Shown piece after piece: positions 53,116 to 61,298 of a stretch of DNA of 64,000 nt; positions within the stretch are counted from its first letter, which is position 1; each line of letters starts with the position of its first letter. The stretch is taken from positions 91,372 to 155,371 of the forward strand of contig JBHGXS010000068.1 of the NCBI GenBank assembly GCA_041920565.1, given 5' to 3'. The DNA comes from JAGHKQ01 sp041920565 (GTDB lineage: Bacteria; Bacillota; Bacilli; Bacillales; Bacillaceae_G). Under the pieces are notes generated by a model, which searched no databases, was not told the origin of the DNA, and saw nothing but the letters and a program-made list of their open reading frames with translations. A program made the translations under genes and the position numbers.

Positions 53116-53616
53116 ATGCGAATTCCTCCGTTGTACAAATCAAAGAGCTGGCAATTATTTTTTGGAGGGGCAGCTGTCGGCGCTATCATCAGTTGGGGTA
53201 TTTTCCTCTATATTTACGGAGCATGGCAGGAGGTACAAACAAAAACAATCTTCACACAACGGCAAGACATTCAAAACTTAAAAGATAAACTCCATGTGTT
53301 GACGGAGGAAGAGAAAAAATTGAACGATGAAGCGAAAAGGTCGTTAACCATTGAAGATATTAAAGTTGAAATTACGAATCATGAGCAATATGATCTCGAG
53401 CTGTTAACGGTGTATCATTTAACATCTGTCATTCGAAGCGATTTACGAAACTTGTTAACGCAAAACATTCAAGGTGTGGCCCGAAATAAAGAGCTTTTAA
53501 AAAAAGCAATCGAAAACAAAACATACGAACGGGACGGCAGAACATATCGGTTTGAAGTGGACACGATATACTTCGATACCGTGCTTGAAATCACATTAAA
53601 AATAAAGCAGGAGTAA
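53116..53616 (+). CDS. ytrI: Sporulation membrane protein YtrI
   Basis: A 166-residue protein with one N-terminal membrane span (about 13-37, FFGGAAVGAIISWGIFLYIYG), a coiled coil (about 44-75, rich in Lys, Asp and Glu) and an extracytoplasmic or cytosolic beta-rich domain. It fits the YtrI sporulation family, partner of YtrH. The ATG follows the ytrH TAA with no gap, so translation is coupled. Membrane topology was not determined. Confidence 0.88.
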   Translation: MRIPPLYKSKSWQLFFGGAAVGAIISWGIFLYIYGAWQEVQTKTIFTQRQDIQNLKDKLHVLTEEEKKLNDEAKRSLTIEDIKVEITNHEQYDLELLTVYHLTSVIRSDLRNLLTQNIQGVARNKELLKKAIENKTYERDGRTYRFEVDTIYFDTVLEITLKIKQE

Positions 53617-53711
53617 AAGCGGAGGACACTCTGCTTTTTGTTTTTATTTTCATATTTTATCACCATTCTACGAATACTATTTTCATTTCGATATAAAAGG
53701 AGGTTACCGAG

Positions 53712-55664
53712 TTGAAAAGGAGGTGGGTTTTTCTCGTTTCTCTCATCGTTATTCTTAGCGTGTTCCCTTCCCTGTCTCTCGCATATAAAGGAGGAGATCC
53801 AAAGGTGAAACTTCGTTTATTAGAAACGACAGACCTTCATGTATTCTTAGCAAACTATGATTACTACCAAACAAAAACGGATAACAAAGCAGGACTTGTT
53901 CAAACAGCCAGCCTGATTAAGAAAGCTCGGGAAGAAGTGAAAAATACACTCTTGTTTGATAATGGTGATTTCATTCAAGGAAATCCTTTAGGAGATTATG
54001 TCGCAAAGGTACAAGGTCTTCCAAACGGAAAAGATCATCCCGTCATCCGTTCCTTTAATATGCTAAAATACGATGCCATTACACTCGGAAATCATGAATT
54101 TAACTATGGTCTGGAATTTTTAAATCGTGCATTAAAAAATGCAAAAATGCCGGTTGTAAATGCCAATGTTTATTATACCAACAGCAGCAAGCATTACTTT
54201 CAGCCTTATGTACTTTTAAATCGGATGGTCGAAGATGAAACCGGCAAGAAGCGGCCGATTCGCATCGGGGTTATCGGATTCGTTCCCCCGCAAATTATGA
54301 AATGGGACAAAAAACATTTGCAAGGAAAATTAGAAACGAAATCTATCGTCGAAACGGCAAAACAGTACGTTCCCCTTATGAAGCAGGAAGGAGCGGATAT
54401 AGTCGTCGCTCTTGCTCATACCGGAATAAGCAATGAGCCGTATAAGCCTGATCTAGAGAATGCTGCTTACTATTTAACGAAAGTAGACGGTATCGATGCC
54501 GTTTTCACCGGCCATTCTCATAATTTGTTCCCAGGTCCTTCTTATGATCTGTATGAAAATGTAGATATTCAAGCTGGAACCATTCACGGAAAGCCTGTTG
54601 CTATGGCTGGAAAATTCGGCAGTCATTTAGGTATCATCGACTTGGAATTGGAATATAAAAAAGCAAAATGGACTGTTACCGGTTCAAAAGCATCCTTGCT
54701 TCCAATTGCCGATGATAAAGGAAACCCGCTCGTTGAAACCGATAAAACACTCTTTCATGCAATTAAACCGGAGCATGAGGCAGCCATTGGATATGTAAAT
54801 CAGCCTGCAGGCGAGACTGCTTCTCCTATCCACAGCTTCTTTGCATTAGTCCAGGATGATCCTTCTGTTCAAATTGTGACGAACGCACAAAAATGGTATG
54901 TAGAGAAAAAATTGAAAGACCCTGCATTCAACAAATACGCAGGCATTCCTGTTTTATCGGCAGGGGCACCGTTTAAAGCTGGTGGTCGAGGAGGAGCTGA
55001 TTATTATACCGATATTCCGGCAGGCAAGCTGTCTATTAAAAATATTGCTGATTTGTACATGTACCCCAATACATTGCAGGCTGTACTTGTAAACGGAAAG
55101 CAGGTAAAAGAATGGTTGGAGATGAGTGCCGGGCAGTTTAATCAGATTGATCCTTCCAAATCCGGGGAGCAAGAGCTTATTAACCTGGATTTTCGCACCT
55201 ATAACTTTGATACCATCGACGGCGTTCAATATCAAATCGATATAACGAAGCCTGCAAAATATGACTATAAAGAAACGCTGATCAATCCCGATACAAGCCG
55301 AATCATCAACTTAACATACAATGGAAAACTGGTTACAGAAGAACAGGCATTCATCGTGGCAACAAATAACTACCGGGCAAACAGTACGACCTTCCCAGGT
55401 GTAAGCAAAGGAGTCACGATTTTGCAAACCCAAGATGAAACGTCGCAGATTATCAGCAACTATATCATAGAACTAAAAACGATTAACCCAAGCGCAAACA
55501 ACAACTGGTCTCTTGCACCGATCAGCGGAAATGTTACAACGGTCTTCCATTCTTCACCAAAAGCACGAAAGTACGCGGGGCAGTCAAACAACATTCAATA
55601 CATAGGACCGTCTGCGGGCGGCTTTGCGAAGTATTCCATCGATTTAAAAACAAGAGAAAACTGA
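53712..55664 (+). CDS. Secreted 2',3'-cyclic-nucleotide 2'-phosphodiesterase/3'-nucleotidase (CpdB-like)
   Basis: Exported metallophosphoesterase with a signal peptide (MKRRWVFLVSLIVILSVFPS, cleavage about 24-25). The calcineurin-like domain shows Asp41-x-His43 in TTDLHVF, DNGDFIQGNP near 77, TLGNHEFNYG near 126, VALAHTG near 235 and FTGHSHNLFPG near 266. The C-terminal 5'-nucleotidase domain (about 370-610) includes MYPNTLQAVLVNG. It has the size of a single-module CpdB rather than the two-module YfkN. No LPxTG or C-terminal anchor is visible, so it is probably released or loosely wall-bound. The TTG start follows AAAGGAGG. It probably supplies phosphate and nucleosides from extracellular nucleotides. 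Confidence 0.88.
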   Translation: MKRRWVFLVSLIVILSVFPSLSLAYKGGDPKVKLRLLETTDLHVFLANYDYYQTKTDNKAGLVQTASLIKKAREEVKNTLLFDNGDFIQGNPLGDYVAKVQGLPNGKDHPVIRSFNMLKYDAITLGNHEFNYGLEFLNRALKNAKMPVVNANVYYTNSSKHYFQPYVLLNRMVEDETGKKRPIRIGVIGFVPPQIMKWDKKHLQGKLETKSIVETAKQYVPLMKQEGADIVVALAHTGISNEPYKPDLENAAYYLTKVDGIDAVFTGHSHNLFPGPSYDLYENVDIQAGTIHGKPVAMAGKFGSHLGIIDLELEYKKAKWTVTGSKASLLPIADDKGNPLVETDKTLFHAIKPEHEAAIGYVNQPAGETASPIHSFFALVQDDPSVQIVTNAQKWYVEKKLKDPAFNKYAGIPVLSAGAPFKAGGRGGADYYTDIPAGKLSIKNIADLYMYPNTLQAVLVNGKQVKEWLEMSAGQFNQIDPSKSGEQELINLDFRTYNFDTIDGVQYQIDITKPAKYDYKETLINPDTSRIINLTYNGKLVTEEQAFIVATNNYRANSTTFPGVSKGVTILQTQDETSQIISNYIIELKTINPSANNNWSLAPISGNVTTVFHSSPKARKYAGQSNNIQYIGPSAGGFAKYSIDLKTREN

Positions 55665-55667
55665 AGA

Positions 55668-55696
55668 AAAGAGGGTGTTTTGTCCCCTCTTTTCAT
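55668..55696. terminator. Bidirectional terminator between the CpdB-like gene and nrnA
   Basis: AAAAGAGGG, loop, CCCCTCTTTT, with A and T runs on opposite sides of two converging genes. Confidence 0.85.
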
Positions 55697-55893
55697 CTTT
55701 TTTTTGATTCAATTGCTCTTCTGCTTCCTTTATCCAGCTTGCAAATTCTGTCTCCAGCATACTGTAACTGTTCTTCCATGTAGGATAAGTCTAATTTATC
55801 ATGATGCACACAGCAAGCGAAATCCCCACTCGCGATCTTCCTTCTGAAACGACTACAGAGAAAAATTCTCTCATTATCATTTTCCTTTCCAGA
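55697..55893 (-). other. nrnA downstream stretch with short open frames, coding status unclear
   Basis: After the nrnA stop a frame of 30 codons starts at ATG with GGAAAGGA upstream and contains VVVSEGRSRVGISLAVCIMM. A different frame encodes LDLSYMEEQLQYAGDRI. The pieces might be one small gene joined by a frameshift, but I recognise no family and treat it as unresolved. Confidence 0.25.
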
Positions 55894-55895
55894 AA

Positions 55896-56834
55896 TTATC
55901 CTTGTCTGCACACCTCTTTTAAATCTTCAGTCAGCCTGTCCGCTTCTTCCCAAGAGTATACGGATGCCCCTGACGCCAATGGATGACCGCCGCCGTTATA
56001 TTTCATCGCCAAACCATTAATAATAGGTCCTTTGGAACGCAATCGAACACGAATCACTTCATTCTCCTCTAAAAACAGCACCCATGCTTTTAATCCTTCA
56101 ATATTTCCAAGTACACCGACTACCGCAGATGCTTCTCTTGTCGTTACATCGAATTTCTTGAGGATTTCTTTTGTAATTTTTATATAAGCTGCACCTTCTT
56201 CTGATATTTCGAAGTTTTGGAGAATATAGCCGTTCAAACGCGCTACGCGAATGTTTGTCTTGTACATCTCATTGTACAGCTCCGGGAACGAGATTCCTTT
56301 TTCTACAAGCTGAGCTGCGTAAGTGAATGTTTTGGAAGTTGTGCTCGGAAACAAGAAGCGCCCCGTATCCCCGATGATGCCGGCAAAAATGAGGCGTGCC
56401 GCTTCTTGAGAAAGAACAAGACCTTTGTCTTGCCCGTATAAATAGAATTCATAAATCAATTCGCTTGTCGAGCTTGCTGTCGTGTCCACCCATACAATAT
56501 CACCGTACGGGTCTTCATTCGGATGATGGTCGATTTTAATGAGCAGTTTTCCAGTATTGTACCGCTGATCGCTCACACGCTCTTGATTTGCTGTATCGCA
56601 CACAATCACAAGGGCATTTTCGTATGTACTGTCATCAATTTGGTCCATCGTGCGCAAATAGGCAAGAGATTCGTCATCTTCCCCTACCACATAAACTTTT
56701 TTCTCAGGGAATGATTCTTGTAAAATCGCTCCTAGTCCGCACTGGGATCCTAAGGCATCCGGGTCCGGACGGACGTGACGGTGAATGATAATGGTATCAA
56801 ACTTTTGGATTGCTTCTAATATCTTTTGTTTCAT
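55896..56834 (-). CDS. nrnA: Oligoribonuclease NrnA (nanoRNase/pAp phosphatase)
   Basis: DHH-DHHA1 phosphoesterase that degrades 2-5 nucleotide RNAs and 3'-phosphoadenosine 5'-phosphate. Motifs: DTIIIHRHVRPDPDALGSQ at about 13-31 (the N-terminal variant of the DHH family), VIVCDTANQERV near 82, LIKIDHHPNEDPYGD at about 98-112 (DHH), and the DHHA1 end with YNGGGHPLASGASV near 280. The 312-residue length is normal. The ATG follows GGAGAAAC. It converges on the CpdB-like gene. Confidence 0.94.
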   Translation of the reverse strand: MKQKILEAIQKFDTIIIHRHVRPDPDALGSQCGLGAILQESFPEKKVYVVGEDDESLAYLRTMDQIDDSTYENALVIVCDTANQERVSDQRYNTGKLLIKIDHHPNEDPYGDIVWVDTTASSTSELIYEFYLYGQDKGLVLSQEAARLIFAGIIGDTGRFLFPSTTSKTFTYAAQLVEKGISFPELYNEMYKTNIRVARLNGYILQNFEISEEGAAYIKITKEILKKFDVTTREASAVVGVLGNIEGLKAWVLFLEENEVIRVRLRSKGPIINGLAMKYNGGGHPLASGASVYSWEEADRLTEDLKEVCRQG

Positions 56835-56962
56835 GCAGGTTTCTCCTTTTCTGGAAATCTTCTTTTTCTCATTATATATGAAAAGTTGTCCGATATAAGT
56901 GGAATTGTGTCGAAAGAATCGTTAGAATAATATGTAGAATATGATAAACGGGGGAAATAAAC

Positions 56963-57265
56963 ATGCTGGTATTGGCCGCTCTTATTTTGATTTCGCTCAC
57001 TTTATATATTTTCTACAAAGCAAAATACTTTCGTACGCAGCGTCCGATGGAAAAAGGCTGGGTTGCCGGAAAATCTTCTATGGCTCTTGGCGCTTTCGTT
57101 GCGTTTTACGGATTAAACCAATTGGTTGCCTATTCGTCTTCTACTGTAAGCTTACTTGTCGGTATCGTCTTTTTATTGATTGGCGCTGCTTATGTGTACA
57201 AAGGATTTCGTCAATATAAGTATTTTTTGCCTTTAGCGATTGAAGAAGCGGAGGCTTCCAACTAA
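56963..57265 (+). CDS. ytpI: YtpI-like small membrane protein
   Basis: A 100-residue protein with three hydrophobic spans (about 2-18, 40-60 and 65-80) and a positively charged loop YFRTQRPMEKGW. The pattern matches YtpI of B. subtilis, which also neighbours nrnA. Function unknown. The ATG follows AACGGGGGAAAT. It precedes the speD2-speE2 pair by about 145 bases. Confidence 0.78.
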   Translation: MLVLAALILISLTLYIFYKAKYFRTQRPMEKGWVAGKSSMALGAFVAFYGLNQLVAYSSSTVSLLVGIVFLLIGAAYVYKGFRQYKYFLPLAIEEAEASN

Positions 57266-57410
57266 TATTTGCATAGAAAGTAGCGGGGTTTAAATATACC
57301 TCGTTTCTTTTTATTTTCATACAAATTTTCTTACTTAGGACAAGTATACAAGATAGAATGGCTTGCCTTTCATACTATATTAAAACCATTCAATAGAGGA
57401 GGTGACTTTT

Positions 57411-57788
57411 ATGGATTTTGATGGAAAACATTTAGTTATAGATGCTTTCGATTGTCCAGCAAACATTTTAAATGATCTTCCCTACTTGCAAGATTTACTC
57501 ACAAAAATAGCACAGTCTTTGAATATGAACGTACTGCATACACACTTTCATCAATTCCATCCTCAAGGAGTAACGGGAGTCATTGTTCTATCAACCTCTC
57601 ATATTGCAATCCACACATGGCCCGAAAAAAATTATGCAGCTCTTGATATTTATACATGCGGCGATAGTGATCCGGCACAAGCGATTACCGCCTTGCTCAC
57701 AGGACTTGCAGCAAAAACGGCCTTCATCTGCACCATTTCACGCGGCGATATTGAAGAGGAGATTCATTGCCAAACATACAAACAATAA
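57411..57788 (+). CDS. SpeD-like pyruvoyl proenzyme with altered cleavage site
   Basis: A 125-residue paralogue of AdoMet decarboxylase. It aligns residue for residue with SpeD at 25302: Ser63 (STSHIAIHTW), His68 and Cys83 (DIYTCG) are all kept, so self-processing to a pyruvoyl enzyme is plausible. The glutamate normally preceding the cleavage serine is Thr62 here. SpeD homologues that decarboxylate arginine or ornithine instead of AdoMet are known, so the substrate may differ. The ATG at 57411 has AGGAGGTG six bases upstream. It is followed 29 bases later by a spermidine-synthase-like gene. Confidence 0.85.
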   Translation: MDFDGKHLVIDAFDCPANILNDLPYLQDLLTKIAQSLNMNVLHTHFHQFHPQGVTGVIVLSTSHIAIHTWPEKNYAALDIYTCGDSDPAQAITALLTGLAAKTAFICTISRGDIEEEIHCQTYKQ

Positions 57789-57817
57789 TTCTATTTAGAA
57801 AGAAAGGAAAATAAGAG

Positions 57818-58813
57818 ATGGATTATAAACATGTTCAAAAAAATTATTCTCGTTCCTCCCTTGGATACGATCAAACATCTACTAAATCCAATAGTAATGT
57901 AAAGAAAACTGCTTCAAAAAACGAAAGCTATTCTATCAAGGGAGATAAATGGGATCAAATCGGATTGCGAGAGCTGCTAAAGGGAGATTACCGTACCTTA
58001 TATAAAGGAAGCAGCGATTATCAAAACATGCATTTAGTAGAGACGACAGACATACGATTATATCTTGATCAGCAGCTTCAATTCAGTTCTGTAGACGAGC
58101 GTATTTACCACGAAGCGCTTGTTCATCCCGCATTTGCGTTGTCTCGTTATCATGAACGGGTATTAATATTGGGCGGCGGAGACGGACTTGCTCTGCGTGA
58201 GGTTTTAAAATACAAATATGTAAAACAGGTAGACCTTGTAGATTTAGACCCTCTTGTATTAAAGGCAGCCAGTAAACATCCAAGCATGCTTGCTTTAAAT
58301 GAATATTCCCTTCATGATAAGCGGGTAAACGTTTATTGCCAAGATGCCTTGGAGTTTTTAGCTTCAAGGAATACTCTATATGATATTATCATAGTGGATT
58401 TTCCTGACCCTACAGATGAAACTATCAGCAAACTATATACTCGTGAAGTATACTCTCTACTAAAGCAGTCCCTCGAAGACGACGGTATACTCGTTTGCCA
58501 ATCCCACTCTCCTGATGATACTCCGATTGTGTTTTGGAGCAACGCCAAAACAATGGAAAGCGCCGGACTCAATACCCTCAGCTACCATACAATAGTTCCT
58601 TCCTTTGGCGATTGGGGCTTTCATATGGCTTCAAAGATGCAATTATCGTGGGATCGCTGTAAAACATACGGGACTTACCGCACATTGCCTTCTAACTTGC
58701 GAAACTTATCCTACTTCCACCCAAGCGTTGCTGCCCAACAAAAATATGCTATTGTCAATACGATGGAAAATTTAAGATTACATCAAATCTATTTTAAAGA
58801 ACTGCGCTATTAG
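57818..58813 (+). CDS. Spermidine-synthase-like aminopropyltransferase
   Basis: A 331-residue protein of the polyamine aminopropyltransferase fold. After an unusual Ser/Lys/Asn-rich, probably disordered N terminus (about 8-40) come YKGSSDYQNMHLVET, LYLDQQLQFSSVDERIYHEAL (about 81-101), HPAFAL, the SAM-type glycine loop ILGGGDGLALREVLKY (117-132), VDLVDLDPLV (138-147) and IIVDFPDPTDE (191-201) with the catalytic aspartate. These resemble the long SpeE type rather than the classical short enzyme. The ribosome site AGAAAGGAAA precedes the ATG. With the SpeD-like gene upstream it forms a two-gene polyamine unit; the acceptor substrate is unknown. Confidence 0.85.
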   Translation: MDYKHVQKNYSRSSLGYDQTSTKSNSNVKKTASKNESYSIKGDKWDQIGLRELLKGDYRTLYKGSSDYQNMHLVETTDIRLYLDQQLQFSSVDERIYHEALVHPAFALSRYHERVLILGGGDGLALREVLKYKYVKQVDLVDLDPLVLKAASKHPSMLALNEYSLHDKRVNVYCQDALEFLASRNTLYDIIIVDFPDPTDETISKLYTREVYSLLKQSLEDDGILVCQSHSPDDTPIVFWSNAKTMESAGLNTLSYHTIVPSFGDWGFHMASKMQLSWDRCKTYGTYRTLPSNLRNLSYFHPSVAAQQKYAIVNTMENLRLHQIYFKELRY

Positions 58814-58831
58814 CTTTATGAGCATGTAACG

Positions 58832-58870
58832 ACAAACACCCTGAAATACTATATTCAGGGTGTTTGTCTT
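58832..58870. terminator. Bidirectional terminator between speE-like gene and ytoI
   Basis: CAAACACCCTGAA, loop, TTCAGGGTGTTTG followed by TCTTTC on the plus strand. It ends both converging genes. Confidence 0.85.
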
Positions 58871-58878
58871 TCTCTATA

Positions 58879-60192
58879 TTAGCGGTCAATCAACTGCACC
58901 ATCAACAGCGCTTTTCCGACTACGCTGCCTTCTTGATATACTTCTATGTCCACTTTCCCGAACTTCCGCCCGATTTCCAGCACCTTCGGCTGGACTTCAA
59001 TGACCGTATCAATTTGTACCGGCTTTACAAAGTAAATTGTTATATTTTCAACCACCAAGTCCCCTTTTTTATGGGAACGAAGCACCCGATTGCTTGCCTC
59101 GGTTACAATAGTCGTAAATACACCGTAAGATAACGTACCGATGGAATTCGTCATTTGCGGCGTAACGGAGAAGCGATAGACATTTTCATTTTTCGCTTCC
59201 TTGCTGTCAATGAATTGGCTTGTGACGATATCTTCAATGGTTTCCCCTACTTGCGGCTGACGCTGAATCATCTGCAATGCTTGCAGCACATCTTGGCGGC
59301 TGATAACCCCTTGCAGCTTGTTGTTATCATCAACGACCGGAAGCACTTCAATCCCTTCCCACACCATCATGCGCGCAGCAGATGCTACGGAAATCTTTCC
59401 GCTTGCTGTAATCGGATTTTTTGTCATGATTTTTTCAATCGGCATCGTTTTTGAAACACCGATAATATCCTTCGCTGTTACAATCCCGACAACCTTCAAA
59501 TTCGCATCTACAACCGGATAACGTCCATGCATCGTTTGTTTGCTGTATTCATGCCATTGCTCCACTTTATCTTCTAACGTTAAATATACCGTTTTCTCTA
59601 ACGGTGTTAACACATCTTCTACAAGCACGATTTCCTTCTTGATTAATTGATCATAAATCGCACGGTTGATCATGGTCGCTACGGTAAATGTATCATAACT
59701 GCTTGAGATAATTGGAAGCTGCAATTCATCTGCCAGCTTTTTTACATAATCATCTGTATCAAAGCCCCCTGTAATCAATACGGCAGCACCCGCTTCCAAT
59801 GCAAGCTCATGCGCTTTCACCCGGTTTCCGACAATCAACAGGTTTCCCGCTCCTGTATAACGCATCATCGCCTCAAGCTTCATGGCTCCGATGACAAATT
59901 TATTTAACGTTTTATGTAACCCTTCTCGTCCGCCGAGCACTTGTCCGTCTACAATGTTAACAACTTCTGCGTATGTAAGCTTTTCAATGTTTTCTTTTTT
60001 CTTCGTTTCAATACGTATCGTTCCCACACGTTCAATCGTGCTGACATATCCTTTATTCTCTGCATCCTTTATTGCACGATAGGCTGTCCCTTCACTTACA
60101 TTCAAATCCTTTGCAATTTGTCGTACGGAAATTTTATGCCCGATCGGCAAACTATTGATGTATTCTAATATTTGATTATGCTTTGTAGCCAA
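58879..60192 (-). CDS. ytoI: DRTGG/CBS/hotdog regulatory protein (YtoI-like)
   Basis: A 437-residue four-part protein: an N-terminal winged-helix domain (about 1-65, SVRQIAKDLNVSEGTAYRAI), a DRTGG domain (about 70-180, MKLEAMMRYTGAGNLLIVGN), two CBS domains (about 195-310, GRYPVVDANLKVVGIVTAKD and VLPVVDDNNKLQGVISRQD) and a C-terminal thioesterase-like hotdog domain (about 335-437). CBS pairs bind adenine nucleotides, so a nucleotide-controlled regulator is plausible. I do not know its targets. Its length is close to B. subtilis YtoI. Confidence 0.88.
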   Translation of the reverse strand: MATKHNQILEYINSLPIGHKISVRQIAKDLNVSEGTAYRAIKDAENKGYVSTIERVGTIRIETKKKENIEKLTYAEVVNIVDGQVLGGREGLHKTLNKFVIGAMKLEAMMRYTGAGNLLIVGNRVKAHELALEAGAAVLITGGFDTDDYVKKLADELQLPIISSSYDTFTVATMINRAIYDQLIKKEIVLVEDVLTPLEKTVYLTLEDKVEQWHEYSKQTMHGRYPVVDANLKVVGIVTAKDIIGVSKTMPIEKIMTKNPITASGKISVASAARMMVWEGIEVLPVVDDNNKLQGVISRQDVLQALQMIQRQPQVGETIEDIVTSQFIDSKEAKNENVYRFSVTPQMTNSIGTLSYGVFTTIVTEASNRVLRSHKKGDLVVENITIYFVKPVQIDTVIEVQPKVLEIGRKFGKVDIEVYQEGSVVGKALLMVQLIDR

Positions 60193-60344
60193 ACAGCCTC
60201 ACCATACCTTCAATTTCTCTGATATTTTTAACCTACCTTTACTCAGTATACTATAAAACGAAAACTGTTACACCGAAACAAAAGAAAACTGTATTAGTTT
60301 TTTTAGCACAATGAATAACTGACCAGGTCTTTGGGACTGCTCGT

Positions 60345-60398
60345 TTCATAAAAAAGAAGATGAACTTCTACAAAATGCAGCGTTCATCTTCTTTGCAG
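60345..60398. terminator. Terminator-like stem between ytkL and ytoI
   Basis: AAAGAAGATGAAC, a 16-base loop, GTTCATCTTCTTT. On the minus strand it would end ytkL transcripts coming from higher coordinates. Confidence 0.7.
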
Positions 60399-60446
60399 CC
60401 GGACTTTTTAGTTTGTTAGTAACTCCCAATATGAGGCCTTTACCTC

Positions 60447-61130
60447 TTATAATTCAATTGCCTCGCCCGGAGCCAATACTTTTCCTAAGCTGCCTTTTAA
60501 CATGCTGACAAATTTCTCCGGATCTTGTTGAATCGGAGGAAACGTGTTGTAGTGAATCGGCACAACGATTTTTGCCTTCAGCCACTCTGCAGCCACTGCC
60601 GCATCCTCCGGTCCCATTGTAAAGTTGTCTCCGATTGGTAAAAATGCGACAGTAATGTCGTTGCGGGAACCAATTAGCTGCATATCGGAGAACAGCCCTG
60701 TATCTCCTGCATGATAAATGGTTTTGCCTTCAGCCGTAAATAAAATTCCGGCAGGCATGCCTGTGTACGTAATCGTTTTGGTTTCTTCATCAATATAGCT
60801 GGAGCCATGAAATGCTTGCGTGAATTTCACTTTTCCGAAATCAAACTCATGAGAACCGCCGATATGCATTGCGTGCGTTTTCACGCCTTGCCAGCTTAGA
60901 AAAGTCGCTAATTCAAACGGCGCTACTACAACAGCGTCATTGCGCTTAGCAAGCTCTACTGTGTCACCGACGTGATCTCCGTGGCCATGCGTTAATAAAA
61001 TGGCATCCACTTTTACTTCCTCTGCTTTTAAATCCGTCAATTCATTTCCTGTAATAAATGGGTCAATTAAAATCGTTTTTCCGTTCGTTTCAATTTTTAC
61101 TACAGAATGACCATGATAAGAAACTTTCAT
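60447..61130 (-). CDS. ytkL: Metal-dependent hydrolase (UPF0173, YtkL-like)
   Basis: A 227-residue metallo-beta-lactamase-fold protein. Metal ligands are visible: ILLTHGHGDHVGDT at about 53-66, the IGGSHEFDFGKVKF region, IYHAGDTGLFSDMQ near 146, and IVPIHYNTFPP near 194. The substrate is unknown. I use the ATG at 61128-61130 (MKVSYHGHS) with GGAGG upstream; a longer open frame reaches 61307 but overlaps the divergent peptidase promoter region. It is divergent from the peptidase gene. Confidence 0.9.
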   Translation of the reverse strand: MKVSYHGHSVVKIETNGKTILIDPFITGNELTDLKAEEVKVDAILLTHGHGDHVGDTVELAKRNDAVVVAPFELATFLSWQGVKTHAMHIGGSHEFDFGKVKFTQAFHGSSYIDEETKTITYTGMPAGILFTAEGKTIYHAGDTGLFSDMQLIGSRNDITVAFLPIGDNFTMGPEDAAVAAEWLKAKIVVPIHYNTFPPIQQDPEKFVSMLKGSLGKVLAPGEAIEL

Positions 61131-61298
61131 GCTTATCCCTCCTATGTAATAAATATCCACATATTCCATTCTATACGAAACCTTGTTTTCGTGTCTCTTC
61201 TCCAACCTTTTTCTAAAATGAAAGCGGTTTTCATCTATCTTGTCATCCACGTAGAGAAGGAGTAAAGTATAGTTATGACCAAAACGAGGAGTGATAAG

